Shown piece by piece: positions 27,920 to 36,894 of a stretch of DNA of 64,000 nt. The stretch's first letter is position 1, and every line of letters begins with the position of its first letter. The notes under the pieces were generated by a model that did no database searches, was not told the DNA's origin, and saw only the letters and a list, made by a program, of their open reading frames with translations. Location of the stretch: positions 620,001 to 684,000 of the forward strand of contig NZ_LR723670.1 in assembly GCF_902502825.2 (NCBI RefSeq), written 5' to 3'. This DNA comes from Pseudorhizobium flavum. Its GTDB lineage: Bacteria > Pseudomonadota > Alphaproteobacteria > Rhizobiales > Rhizobiaceae. Position numbers and translations under genes: made by a program.

Positions 27920-29512
27920 CTAGCGGCTGGTCCTGCAGAATCTTAGGAGGCCGTCGCTGTTGCATGACGGCTCGCCGCCGGGTGACACGGCGGGGGAGAC
28001 AGTCAGGACGCCTTGAGGGGCCAGTTGAGGGGAACTTGAGCAGTCAACCGCGACTCCGCGGGCGATGTGTGCTCCGTCCGTTGGTTTGCCTGCACGGGCG
28101 ACGATGGCAAGCGCTTCAATCGCCGCAGTTTTGGATGGCCCCTCCGGCAGGCAATCGATTGGTGGCCAGAAGCGGACGAAGGAGGATTGAAGGACCGCCG
28201 CTTCGAGTGCGACCTTCGGCTCACTCGTCCAGCCGTTCTGCATCCCCCTCAGAAGAAGGTGAGCATCATAAGCTTGTAGGGCGGCGATCATTACGGCCGC
28301 TGCAACGGCCAATCGGCGGGACCGCTGGCACAGCAATTGAATGACCAACGCGAAGAACCCGAACCCGATGACGTAGCCGAATATCCAGCCGAAGCGTCCG
28401 CTGGCCCTGAACGTTGAAAACGGAAAACCATCGACAGGGAGATCAAAGTGCAAAAGCTGTCGTCCTGCTAAAGTTACGTTATTCGTGATGGCGAACGCCA
28501 GCATGCCGATTACGCAGAGCACGAATAGCGGGTGGTCGCTGAACGCCCCAAGATGATGCTTTCGGACAAGAAACAAGCCTGTCACCACGCAGATTATGCC
28601 GCCCAACCCGAGATAGTTGAAACCTTCGAAGGCGCTCTGCATGCTGAATATCACCGGAGCCTCCAGCAGTGCCGAGCCGTGAGGCCAAATATAGGCCAGA
28701 AGATCCAGCGGAAAGCTGCCGTAGCCAAGGGCGTTGATGTCGCCTGCGCTCTGATAACCACCAGCTAACGCAAGAGCCGAACACCATACCGAGACGAAGC
28801 CGACGGTCACGGCTATGGTCGCCTTGCTTTCCCTTCGCTGCAGCAAGAGATCGGCATAGGCCGCAGCGAAGAGAGCAAACGACATGAAGAAGAGATAGGC
28901 GTGCGTCCAAATCGCGACACCAAGCAACAATGCCCACCCGACGGCTGTCGACGTTCGTTTTGGCGGGTACACGGTTTTCATGTACAGGCCAAGCGCAAAG
29001 AGAAGCAGGAAATGAGAACCCAATGCGAGATGGAAATGCCGGTTCAGGAAAGCCGGCCAAGCCAAAGCGAACACTGCGGCGGACGCTATAATGAGCGGAT
29101 CCCGGAATCCCCACTGCCGGGCGAGAAATGCGCCGCCCGCGGCCTGTCCAACCCAGAGGACAGCAAACCAACTGCCGAGATAATTGAAGCGGATCCCGGT
29201 AAGACTTTGGAATAGCTTTGCGACGAGTCCTGCAAAAGGCGCGCTATCGGTGAAGATGATATTGACGCCCTCAGGGACATTGATGCGATCGGTTCCGAAG
29301 AGTGGAAAGCTCCATTCGCCATCGAGGTAAGCGAACGCACCGGCGATATGTTGCGCCTGGTCACCGGCAGGCCACTGATAAACAGGATCGGTCCCGAGGG
29401 CACGGTCTAGTCCAAAGAAGGCAATGAAGGACGTGGCCCCCATCATAATGCCTATCATAAGTGCGGCTTTTGTTGAACCTGCGTCTATGAAAGCCCTCGG
29501 CTTGTTAGGCAT
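27920..29512 (-). CDS. polytopic membrane protein, DUF6311-like, likely glycan-modifying
   Basis: Start ATG 29512 (MPNKPRAFIDAGSTKAALMI) is chosen because AGAGGA lies six bases upstream. The 530-residue protein has about ten or more membrane helices (for example HLALGSHFLLLFALGLY, FFMSFALFAAAYADLLL) and periplasmic loops including GDQAQHIAGAFAYLDGEWSF, resembling GT-C type glucosyltransferases of the DUF6311 group. It is divergent from gtrB/gtrA. In serotype-conversion clusters a specific membrane transferase adds the sugar carried by GtrB product to O-antigen; that role is inferred here. Confidence 0.7.
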   Translation of the reverse strand: MPNKPRAFIDAGSTKAALMIGIMMGATSFIAFFGLDRALGTDPVYQWPAGDQAQHIAGAFAYLDGEWSFPLFGTDRINVPEGVNIIFTDSAPFAGLVAKLFQSLTGIRFNYLGSWFAVLWVGQAAGGAFLARQWGFRDPLIIASAAVFALAWPAFLNRHFHLALGSHFLLLFALGLYMKTVYPPKRTSTAVGWALLLGVAIWTHAYLFFMSFALFAAAYADLLLQRRESKATIAVTVGFVSVWCSALALAGGYQSAGDINALGYGSFPLDLLAYIWPHGSALLEAPVIFSMQSAFEGFNYLGLGGIICVVTGLFLVRKHHLGAFSDHPLFVLCVIGMLAFAITNNVTLAGRQLLHFDLPVDGFPFSTFRASGRFGWIFGYVIGFGFFALVIQLLCQRSRRLAVAAAVMIAALQAYDAHLLLRGMQNGWTSEPKVALEAAVLQSSFVRFWPPIDCLPEGPSKTAAIEALAIVARAGKPTDGAHIARGVAVDCSSSPQLAPQGVLTVSPAVSPGGEPSCNSDGLLRFCRTSR

Positions 29513-29636
29513 GTGTGTCCTCTGGAAGCCCACCATTCGTTGTCTCGTTCATCCATATCGTCTGCTGGATTGATCTTCTGCTACGGCGTCGCCCATGGTA
29601 GAAGCCCCACAGTTGCTATTAACCGGCCGTTCGAAA

Positions 29637-30587
29637 ATGCATCCCCATATCACAGTTGTTGTTCCTTGTTTCAATGAAGAAGCAAATCTTGCCCCGCTTC
29701 TTGAGAGGCTGGATGTGGTAGTGGGCCGGCTTCCGGTCGGCCGCGTCGATGTGGTCCTGGTCGATGACGGCAGCCGTGACCGAACGGTGGAGATGGCGCT
29801 GTCGCTGCGGGAAAGGTTCCCGTACCTGTCGCTCATCGAGCTCTCCCGCAACTTTGGCAAGGAGGCCGCACTGATGGCCGGTATCGACCATGCCGATGGC
29901 GACTGCGTCATCATCATGGACGCCGACTTGCAACATCCCCCGGAAGCCATCGAGGAAATGCTGACGGTCTGGGGGGGAGGGGCGGACGTCGTGGCTTGCC
30001 GGCGTGTCGACCGGGAAACCGACAGCTTCCTGCGCTCGCTTCTGAGCCGCTCCTTCTATGTGCTTTTGACCAAGGGGTCATCGGTTCCCATTCCACGCAA
30101 TGTCGGTGATTTTCGACTGATGGACCGCAGGGTTGTGGAGGCGGTGCGATTGCTTCGCGAGAATCAGCGGTTCATGAAAGGAATCTACGCCTGGGTTGGA
30201 TTCAGGACAAAGATCATTGAATTTGAGGTGGCGGCCCGCCACGCCGGCGTCAGCAGCTTCAACCTGAGGAAACTTTGGCATTTTGCATGGGACGGCATCA
30301 CGAGTTTCAGCATCGTGCCGTTGCGGTTTTCTTCGTATCTGGGTTCGGCTGTCGCATTGGGTTCACTGGGCTATGGGCTCTTTATCTTCATCGAGGCGGT
30401 GGTGCGCGGCGGCGCCGCCCCGGGATATCCCTCATTGATGACTGCGATCGCCTTTCTCGGAGGTGTTCAACTCATTAGTATTGGCATGCTGGGCGAGTAC
30501 ATCGGCCGCATGTACGTCGAGGCGAAGCAGCGGCCTATCTACATTGTGAGAGAGCATTACAGGGGAAGGAAAATCACCGAAGGATGA
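29637..30587 (+). CDS. gtrB: GtrB-like polyprenyl-phosphate glycosyltransferase
   Basis: ATG 29637 (MHPHITVVVPCFNEEANLAP) starts a GT2 domain: VDVVLVDDGSRDRT, ELSRNFGKEAALMAGIDHAD and the DXD-like IIMDADLQHPPE. Two C-terminal membrane helices follow (GSAVALGSLGYGLFIFIEAV, and FLGGVQLISIGMLGEYIG). GtrB proteins load a sugar from its nucleotide onto bactoprenol phosphate in the inner membrane. Its stop overlaps the gtrA start (ATGA), so they form an operon. 316 residues, normal length. Confidence 0.9.
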   Translation: MHPHITVVVPCFNEEANLAPLLERLDVVVGRLPVGRVDVVLVDDGSRDRTVEMALSLRERFPYLSLIELSRNFGKEAALMAGIDHADGDCVIIMDADLQHPPEAIEEMLTVWGGGADVVACRRVDRETDSFLRSLLSRSFYVLLTKGSSVPIPRNVGDFRLMDRRVVEAVRLLRENQRFMKGIYAWVGFRTKIIEFEVAARHAGVSSFNLRKLWHFAWDGITSFSIVPLRFSSYLGSAVALGSLGYGLFIFIEAVVRGGAAPGYPSLMTAIAFLGGVQLISIGMLGEYIGRMYVEAKQRPIYIVREHYRGRKITEG

Positions 30588-30970
30588 AGCTTTCTCGCCG
30601 GGATATCAGTCGGTTTCTCAGGTTTGCTGCCATTGGTGTTTTGAACACCGGACTGCATTCCGTCGTTGTACTCGTCGCCCACGGCACCTTTCACTTCCCC
30701 GTCGTGGCCTGTCACGTGCTCGCTTTCATGGTAGCCAACGTTTTTTCTTATTTCCTAAATAGTTCCCTTGTCTTCAGGAGCAGGCTGGCCCTCATGAGCT
30801 ATCTTCGTTTCGTGGCAGTGTCGCTTTTCAGCCTGGCCACCACGATCACAGTGGCGGCCTTCTGCGAAGTCGCCGGCATTGATTACCGGGCGGGCCTCGT
30901 CGCGGTCATTCTGGTCACCCCCCCTATGACCTATCTGCTCCAGAAGCGGTTCACTTATCGGTATCGGTAG
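30584..30970 (+). CDS. gtrA: GtrA-like flippase
   Basis: The 128-residue protein has four hydrophobic segments and the family motif FLRFAAIGVLNTGLHSVVV near the N-terminus, plus NVFSYFLNSSLVFRSR. GtrA proteins are proposed to flip the bactoprenol-linked sugar made by GtrB to the periplasm. It overlaps gtrB by four bases. Confidence 0.9.
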   Translation: MKLSRRDISRFLRFAAIGVLNTGLHSVVVLVAHGTFHFPVVACHVLAFMVANVFSYFLNSSLVFRSRLALMSYLRFVAVSLFSLATTITVAAFCEVAGIDYRAGLVAVILVTPPMTYLLQKRFTYRYR

Positions 30971-31264
30971 AGTCCGGCTGAGAGCGGCGGTGCAAAAGTC
31001 GGCCACGGTAGCGGCGGCATATGCTGCCGTGGGCGGAGTAAAATCCGATCACCTATTTCCTTTCTGCAATGAGCGCAGGAGGGACAAGGGAACTACACCG
31101 TGGAACTTTAGTTAAGGGTTCGCCTGGCTGTTTCCGAAGGGATGACGCAGCGTCAGGCGGCGAAGCGTTTAAACATCGCCCGACAGCGTTGCGAAGATGT
31201 TCTCGTATTCAACACCGCCCGGCTATCAGCGGTGGTCGCCGATTCGGCGGCCTAAGCAAGCAGC
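30971..31264. other. gene-free stretch
   Basis: About 290 bases. Part of it (MTQRQAAKRLNIAR at about 31142) may be a further scrap of the IS21 gene that follows. Confidence 0.4.
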
Positions 31265-31381
31265 GCCATAACCGCCAAGCGTGTGTTCGATCGGCTGCGT
31301 GACGAGTGCGGCTTCACCGGCGGCTATACGATCATCAAGGGTTACATGCGCGAGCGGGATCAGCGCCGCCAGGAAGTCTGA
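31265..31381 (+). pseudogene. IS21 istA remnant
   Basis: The frame AITAKRVFDRLRDECGFTGG then YTIIKGYMRERDQRRQEV with a stop at 31379-31381 matches the region of IstA just before its DDE domain. The rest is absent. Confidence 0.65.
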
Positions 31382-31655
31382 GCCTCGACTTCCGAACCCT
31401 TCGGCAGCGTGTGCTTCCTGCCTCGCGGGAAATGCAGCGTTTTTACCTTTGAGCCGGTAACCGACCTCATAGGTCCGCCCGCAGCTGACGGTGAAGCGAT
31501 ACTGCATCTGCCCTTTCTCTTGCAGAGGCGCTTGCTCGGGGTAGGTACAGTCTTGGGACGAAGCCGGTGCGGCAGTGACGGCGAGAGCGAGAGGTTGGCT
31601 TTTCCCAGGCGCCTGTTGATGTGCAGGACATGAAAGCCGAAAATCACGACCGGCT
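31370..31655 (-). pseudogene. broken paralogue of the small secreted protein at 41723-42049
   Basis: Reading from the IS481 edge, a signal-peptide tail (PLALAVTAAPASS) leads into QDCTYPEQAPLQEKGQMQYR and CGRTYEVGYRLKGK, matching QECTYPQREPIERDGG and CGKPYEVGYRLEGQ of the intact gene. One frameshift then moves to TLHFPRGRKHTLPKGSEVEA. The 5' end is lost at the IS481 copy 2 insertion. Confidence 0.75.
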
Positions 31656-31659
31656 TTAG

Positions 31660-32678
31660 GTGTTTGATCCCAGACTTTGATGGTGCACTCTTTTCGCATG
31701 AATGGAGGGATGCACTATGGGCCAAGTTCTTCACGGCAGCGCCACGACGACAGAGGCGGTCCGTCGAGCGATACAACATAGTCAAGAGAGCCTGAGGGCT
31801 CTGGCCAAGCGCTACGGGATCAACCAGAAGACCGTGGCGAAGTGGAAGAAGCGGTCGTCGGTCGCCGATGTGCCGACCGGGCCCAAGGAGGCCCATTCCA
31901 CGGTGCTGTCGCTGGAAGACGAGGCGGTTGTCGTCGCCTTCCGCAAGCATACGCTGCTGCCGCTCGACGACTGTCTCTACGCGCTCCAGCCGACCATCCC
32001 GCACCTGACGCGCTCATCGCTGCACCGCTGTTTGCAGCGTCACGGCATATCGAGACTGCCAGACGTCGAGGGCGACAAGCCGGCGAAGAAGAAGTTCAAG
32101 AGCTACCCGATCGGCTATTTCCATATCGATATTGCCGAGGTGCAGACCGCCGAAGGCAAGCTCTACCTCTTCGTCGCAATCGACCGGACCTCCAAGTTCG
32201 CTTTCGTTCAGCTGGTCGAGAAGGCAACCCGCGTCACCGCGTCCGCCTTCCTCGTCGCTCTGATCGAGGCGGTGCCTTACAAGATCCACACCGTGCTCAC
32301 CGACAACGGCATCCAGTTCCGCTTTCCGCCGCGCCACGCCAACGGGCCGACAGCGCGATACATGACCCACATGTTCGACATGCGATGCCAAGAGAACGGC
32401 ATCGAGCACAGGTTCACCAAGATCAACCATCCGTGGACGAACGGACAAGTGGAGCGCATGAACCGCACCATCAAGGATGCCACCGTCAAGCGCTTCCATT
32501 ACGACAGCCACGATCAGCTGCGCCGGCATCTCCAGGACTTCATCGACGCTTACAATTTCGGTCGCCGCCTCAAGACACTCAAGGGCCTCACGCCATACGA
32601 GTTTATCTGCAAACGGTGGACTTCAGAGCCGGATCAATTCATCATCAATCCGATCCATCAAATGCCGGGACTGAACAC
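31660..32678 (+). mobile_element. IS481-family insertion sequence, copy 2 (1019 bp)
   Basis: Same ends and length as copy 1 but opposite orientation. The left flank is TTAG and the right flank CTAG, so there is no perfect duplication here; one flank may have mutated or been exchanged by recombination. Confidence 0.85.
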
Positions 32679-32682
32679 CTAG
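31717..32682 (+). CDS. IS481-family transposase (copy 2)
   Basis: The 321-residue protein has the same sequence as copy 1 (helix-turn-helix, then FHIDIAEV, LTDNGIQF, NGQVERMNR). As in copy 1, the TAG stop at 32680-32682 belongs to the CTAG target, one base beyond the element's end. Confidence 0.92.
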   Translation: MGQVLHGSATTTEAVRRAIQHSQESLRALAKRYGINQKTVAKWKKRSSVADVPTGPKEAHSTVLSLEDEAVVVAFRKHTLLPLDDCLYALQPTIPHLTRSSLHRCLQRHGISRLPDVEGDKPAKKKFKSYPIGYFHIDIAEVQTAEGKLYLFVAIDRTSKFAFVQLVEKATRVTASAFLVALIEAVPYKIHTVLTDNGIQFRFPPRHANGPTARYMTHMFDMRCQENGIEHRFTKINHPWTNGQVERMNRTIKDATVKRFHYDSHDQLRRHLQDFIDAYNFGRRLKTLKGLTPYEFICKRWTSEPDQFIINPIHQMPGLNT

Positions 32683-32701
32683 GCTGGAGCTGGCTCAATA
32701 G

Positions 32702-32731
32702 AAAACCCCGCCATCCGAAGACAGCGAGGTC
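32702..32731 (-). terminator. terminator of the truncated RTX gene
   Basis: On the minus strand ACCTCGC and GCGGGGT pair with one mismatch around a 12-base loop, followed by TTTT. The sequence is nearly the same as the terminator at 42187-42218, showing that the two RTX genes are duplicates including the 3' flank. Confidence 0.7.
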
Positions 32732-32760
32732 TTTAGTTTAATCAGTCTCTTGCGAGACGA

Positions 32761-34038
32761 TTACGCGACAAAGTCAGCAGCAGTAACCGTTGTCGCATTT
32801 GTGATGCCAGTCAGCTGAACAGCTGCATCAGCAGAACCGTTGCCATCGGCGTCGTAGAACACCCAAGTGCTCGTGCCGTTGTCGATGGCGTAGTACTGAA
32901 CAGTACCATCGAACGCGCCTTCAGCAAGCTCACGAGCATCATTGAAGGATGCGGCGTTAGTGCCGTTGGAGACGAAGTTCGTTGCTGAACCCACCGGACC
33001 GTTGAAGTCAAGGCTGTCATCAGCGACTACGAAGTCAGTGATGATGTCGATGTCTCCGAACAGAGCAGAAGCCGTCTCAATAACGAACGTATCGTTGCCA
33101 CCATCACCGGTCATGGTGTCAGCACCTGCACCACCATTGATGGTGTCGTTGCCGCCGTTGCCACGAAGCGTGTCGTTGCCAGCGCCACCGTTGATGACGT
33201 CGTTGCCATTGCCACCTTCGAAGTTGTTCACGCCAGCGCCGCCGTTGAAGGTGACCGCACCAGTTGCAGCACCCGCATCAACAGCAACCCGGCCAGTTGC
33301 AGCCGAAGCCTCAACCGTCGTGATCGTCGTAACAGCATCGATGTCGATAGCAATGTTGCCTTCGCCGGTGACCGTGAGCGTGCGAGCAGCCGTGAATGCG
33401 TCAAGGTTGACGGCATCAGCGACCGAGTTGCCTGTAGCGCCGTTACCAGCTTCGCCAGCTGCCTGAACTGTAATGGCTTCAATGCCTGCTGCATCTGCAG
33501 ACGTAAAGGTCACGAGGTTGGCGTTGTTGTCGTCAACTGCGAACGTGACAGCATCGGACGTCCCGGTGAAGGCGCCGGTGTAGTCAACTGCGACTGCTAC
33601 ACCAGCAGTGGCACCCGATGCGCCGAAGACGGTCGCACGGTTTGCGTTGGTGTAGTTAAACGCATTTGCACCACCGCTACCAACCGACCAAAGCTGCTCA
33701 ACACCAGTTGCGTTGGTAAGGTCGAGGGTCGCAGCTGCGGCAGGAGTATCATCGCCGCCACCCAGAGCTCCGTCCGCACCAAGATCCAGCGCAGTACCGT
33801 TGTCACGGTTGTTGATGCGCTCGATGCCCGAAAGAACCGGAGCAGCCGTGCCGCCGCTGATTGCACCATCAGCAATCTCCAGCGTGTCGAAGCCTGCACC
33901 GCCACGGACGATGTCTTCGCTACCCAGAGCGTTAGCAGTAACCGCGCGGAAGGTATCCGCGTTGCCGGTGCCCGTTACATCGTCTACGCCACCGGTGGTA
34001 ACAACAGTGTTGTTAGTGAGCGTACCATTGGCCCGTTA
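32761..34038 (-). pseudogene. RTX calcium-binding protein, 5'-truncated
   Basis: The frame is open from about 34038 down to the stop at 32761 but has no start; it begins in the middle of the repeat-rich central region (GVDDVTGTGNADTFRAVTA, FDTLEIADGAISGGT). RTX nonapeptides follow (GGNGNDVINGGAGNDTLRG, GGAGADTMTGDGGNDTF) and a C-terminal region ending VTAADFVA, typical of type I secretion signals. The DUF4214 N-terminus present in the intact paralogue (42249-44180) is missing. Expression would need a new start, so it is judged inactive. Confidence 0.8.
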
Positions 34039-34300
34039 GCCCTCCCCTTAGGGCGAACCTTTATTCTTCATATACATCAGTAGCTTAGCAAGGCTAAGCG
34101 GACTAAAAGGCTAATATCTCGTCGCCACCTATCTAGCGTCCGACTCTCCTCCGACCTCATCGAGCAGGAAACTACCCTTCACGAACTTGCCGACTCCTAG
34201 GGAGTCCAAGGGTTTGACCCTCGCCGATCTACCGACCGCCCGCCGAACGCAAATTGTCGATGGCTATCGGGCTATTGCAATGAGAGACACGATCCTCTAG
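34039..34300. other. short region rich in inverted repeats
   Basis: Three small hairpins are seen: GCCCT/AGGGC near 34038-34054, GCTTAG/CTAAGC near 34083-34099 and GACTCC/GGAGTC near 34192-34206. A frame reading LADLPTARRTQIVDGYRAIA to a stop at 34300 looks like the end of a lost gene. No function assigned. Confidence 0.35.
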
Positions 34301-34320
34301 TGTGACTACATGTAGTCACA
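34301..34320. promoter_or_regulatory. perfect 20-bp palindrome, likely TA operator
   Basis: TGTGACTACATGTAGTCACA is a perfect palindrome 18 bases upstream of the antitoxin ATG. It contains TGTA-like half sites as used by Phd/VapB-type repressors, so autoregulation by the antitoxin-toxin complex is likely. Confidence 0.7.
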
Positions 34321-34338
34321 TCCGAGGAGCCTCCAAAA

Positions 34339-34581
34339 ATGAAAACGCTAAACCTCCGAGATGCCAAGGCGACGTTCTCCGCCGTCGTTGAAGCGGCTGC
34401 CCAAGGGGAACCGACCGTCGTAACCAAGCACGGTCGCCCGGCGGTAATGATCGTTCCTATCGAGGAAGGTCGACGCATCTTCCCCGACACCAAGCCAAGC
34501 TTTGCCGATCTGCTCCTTTCCATGCCGCACGAGCTTCAGATCGAGCGCGATCAAACTCCTATGCGTGAGGTTGACCTGTGA
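34339..34581 (+). CDS. Phd/YefM-family antitoxin
   Basis: The 80-residue protein begins MKTLNLRDAKATFSAVVEAA and has TVVTKHGRPAVMIVP, the DNA-binding Phd/YefM fold. The C-terminus (about 50-80) would wrap the toxin. ATG follows GAGGAGCC. It overlaps the toxin gene by four bases. Confidence 0.9.
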   Translation: MKTLNLRDAKATFSAVVEAAAQGEPTVVTKHGRPAVMIVPIEEGRRIFPDTKPSFADLLLSMPHELQIERDQTPMREVDL

Positions 34582-35045
34582 GAGGCTGGCTGCTGGACAC
34601 GAACATCATCAGCCTGCTTGCCCCAAAAAAGGACGGCGGCCCCAGGATCAGTTCAGAGCTGGCGGCTTGGATTCGGAAGAACACCGACAGCCTCTTCCTG
34701 TCGGCAATTACCGTAGCCGAGATACGCGCCGGCATCAGCAAGCTTCGTCGCTCAGGCGGGGAAGCCCGCTCAGATGACCTGGAACTTTGGCTGAATAATT
34801 TGATCTCAAACTATGGCGACCGCCTTCTGCCCGTGGAGGTGCATGCGGCAACCATGGCCGGCGATCTCGCCGACCATGCGACGGCAACTGGTCGAAATCC
34901 CGGCTTGGCCGATATATTGGTTGCTGCGACTGCCCAACGCCACCACCTCTGCCTACTCACGGCAAACACCAAGCACTTCGAGCATTTGGCTCTGAGCATC
35001 CGAGTGGAAAATCCACTGGACCACCTCCCAAGTTCTCAGGTCTAA
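34578..35045 (+). CDS. PIN-domain toxin (FitB/VapC type)
   Basis: The 155-residue protein starts with GTG 34578 (RGWLLDTNIISLLAPKK). PIN-domain acidic residues are present: LLDTN, AITVAEIRAG and GLADILVAATAQRH, LLTANTKHFEHL. These bind Mg for RNA cleavage. GTGA overlap with the antitoxin shows coupling. The pair may stabilise this replicon or the neighbouring mobile module. Confidence 0.9.
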   Translation: MRGWLLDTNIISLLAPKKDGGPRISSELAAWIRKNTDSLFLSAITVAEIRAGISKLRRSGGEARSDDLELWLNNLISNYGDRLLPVEVHAATMAGDLADHATATGRNPGLADILVAATAQRHHLCLLTANTKHFEHLALSIRVENPLDHLPSSQV

Positions 35046-35170
35046 AACGCTGGGGGTGTAGGCCGAAATTCAGCTGGCAGAACTGGCAGCTCCTGACTTT
35101 ATCGCGAAGGGAGAAACGATCGATCCCATCGATCAATCCATCCTATCCCTAATCCCTTCCATCCATTCTA

Positions 35171-35220
35171 CCTTCCCTTCCCTTCCCTTCCCTTCCCTTC
35201 CTTTCCCTTCCTTTCCCTTA
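35171..35220 (+). repeat. CCTTC pentanucleotide tandem repeat
   Basis: Six perfect CCTTC units followed by three near copies (CTTTC, CCTTC, CTTTC) form a 50-base pure pyrimidine tract. It lies in the gap between the toxin gene and the gene at 35282. Such tracts can slip in length and form triplex DNA. Confidence 0.9.
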
Positions 35221-35281
35221 CACCCTATCCCTCAGACCCTAGGAAATGGGATCAGCAAGATTAAAGCCAGGAGACCAAACC

Positions 35282-35596
35282 ATGCCCGCCAAACGCCGCA
35301 CCGACCCCTCCCAGGCCATGGCCGAAGCTGAAGCCGCCCTGACCCGCGCCGGGGTCAAATTCACCCAGAAGACGGATTTTCATCTCAAGGTCCAGGCCCT
35401 CAATTACTGGCCCTCGACGGGCAATGTTCGTCACGATGGCGACCACAAGCCAGCCCAACCCCTCGGCCTCGCCGTCTTCATCCGCTTGCTGCGCGAGGCT
35501 GGACTGGCTACCGCCCAGCCCCTCGATCTTGTTGACGATCCCGCCGCCTTCATCGTGCAACGCCCACCACAAGAACCCGGCTTCGAGACTTATTGA
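35282..35596 (+). CDS. unknown small protein at the edge of the mobile module
   Basis: The 104-residue protein starts at ATG 35282 (MPAKRRTDPSQAMAEAEAAL) shortly after GGAGACC. Residues 20-60 include KFTQKTDFHLKVQALNYWPS and TGNVRHDGD, recalling small mobile-element proteins with an LNYWPxTG motif; the rest is predicted helix. Codons strongly favour C at third positions, like the genes at 37339-40100. Function not known. Confidence 0.6.
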   Translation: MPAKRRTDPSQAMAEAEAALTRAGVKFTQKTDFHLKVQALNYWPSTGNVRHDGDHKPAQPLGLAVFIRLLREAGLATAQPLDLVDDPAAFIVQRPPQEPGFETY

Positions 35597-35829
35597 GCCA
35601 GGCCATTGGGCCAGGAGAGCGAGGGAGGTTCCGCCAATCCTTCGTGGACAAGAGCCAAGTCTTCCGATGCGGAAAAACCAGCCTGAGCGGTGGCACGACC
35701 CCCGCCCAGGGCAAATTCAGTTACCAGGGCCAACTCTAGCCAGTTGATATCAATAGGTTCTTCAGCTCGCTCTTCCAGTTTCGTGCACTAAAAGCACCCA
35801 TAATCGAACCTGAAGACCTTCATCACCAG

Positions 35830-36894
35830 CTAGATCACCAAGCTTTTCAGCAGAAGCCCCATCCGCTTCTGCTCCATGCGAGCCTCCCACATCCCGTACT
35901 CCCAGTTCTCATAGACAAAACTGAAGTCACGCTCATCGAAGGTCGAGACAAACCCTTCTTCCTCCTGGGCCTTCGCGTTCAAGGCGCGGCAGATGCCGGC
36001 CAGTTGAGGGACCATCACCCAGACTGGCGTGCAGTCATTCGGTTTGGCCCAGACAGCCCGGCGCAACGACCACTGCCGACCATGACGATCCAGCTTCGGC
36101 ACATCAGCCGTTGTCTTCAGCACGTACCGCAGCAAATGAACATGACGGGCATATTGGGTGCGCTGCTGCTTGGGCCACCGGCACTCGAAGTCCAGCGCGG
36201 CCTTCGTCGGCACCTGTTTGGCGTGCCGAACCCACCAATCCCAGGCTTTGGCGACAAAGGCCTTCTTCAGCCCCTTCGGCAGCACGCAGAGGACATGCAC
36301 ATGAAACCCCTGTTCACGGGCATACTCCGCGACCGAGATCCAGTAATGTGGCTGCGAGGCTTCCGGCAAGCACTTCCGAGATGCCCGGCGACGGAACCGA
36401 TCAGTCCCGTTCATCATCCAGCGGGCCATTTCCTTATGCCAGACCGGCATCAGCTTCATGAACTCGGCATTGTCCGAGAACCCCAGCTCCTTGGCACTCA
36501 CCGTAATCATCGTGTTGAAGTGCTTACCGGTGGACCAGATCAGAAACGAGGCGGCATTGAACAGCTTCGGTGTTTCCCGCTCCAGCACCGTCAGGCGCGG
36601 TTTCAACGGCTGCGGCGACTTCTTCCGCTGCCAGTGACGAAACGGCAGCAGCCCGACGCTGGGATCGAAGTTGTCGAAATCCACTTCGTACACACCAGGG
36701 GCGACTCCGAAGTGGCCTTCATCACTTTGCCCCATCCGGTGAGTCCGACAATTAACCGGCTTCATCACCACCACTTTGGGACCGCTCACCTCCCAATCCG
36801 GGCTGATCGTCAACTGGCCACCCGGCAGCACCGAGCGATACAGCCTACCACCTCCCCAATTGTCACCGGGGCGAAAATGATTAGCGTTCATCAT
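35830..36894 (-). CDS. HUH-type replication initiator-like protein
   Basis: The 354-residue protein starts at ATG 36894 (MMNANHFRPGDNWGGGRLYR), inside the end of the upstream small gene. A His-hydrophobic-His motif (GFHVHVLCVLP, residues 197-206) and a downstream Tyr motif (LLRYVLKT, Y257, YxxK) match the metal site and nucleophile of single-Tyr HUH Rep endonucleases. Such proteins nick an origin for rolling-circle replication or transfer. An extended start at 37200 would read through the small gene in another frame and is rejected. Other HUH enzymes (relaxase, transposase) remain possible. Confidence 0.65.
   Translation of the reverse strand: MMNANHFRPGDNWGGGRLYRSVLPGGQLTISPDWEVSGPKVVVMKPVNCRTHRMGQSDEGHFGVAPGVYEVDFDNFDPSVGLLPFRHWQRKKSPQPLKPRLTVLERETPKLFNAASFLIWSTGKHFNTMITVSAKELGFSDNAEFMKLMPVWHKEMARWMMNGTDRFRRRASRKCLPEASQPHYWISVAEYAREQGFHVHVLCVLPKGLKKAFVAKAWDWWVRHAKQVPTKAALDFECRWPKQQRTQYARHVHLLRYVLKTTADVPKLDRHGRQWSLRRAVWAKPNDCTPVWVMVPQLAGICRALNAKAQEEEGFVSTFDERDFSFVYENWEYGMWEARMEQKRMGLLLKSLVI

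Noticed and set aside
31842..32741. 299-codon plus-strand frame over IS481 copy 2
   Set aside because: Same shadow as in copy 1.
35171..35220. CRISPR or telomere-like repeat
   Set aside because: A simple 5-base microsatellite with no spacers or end structure.
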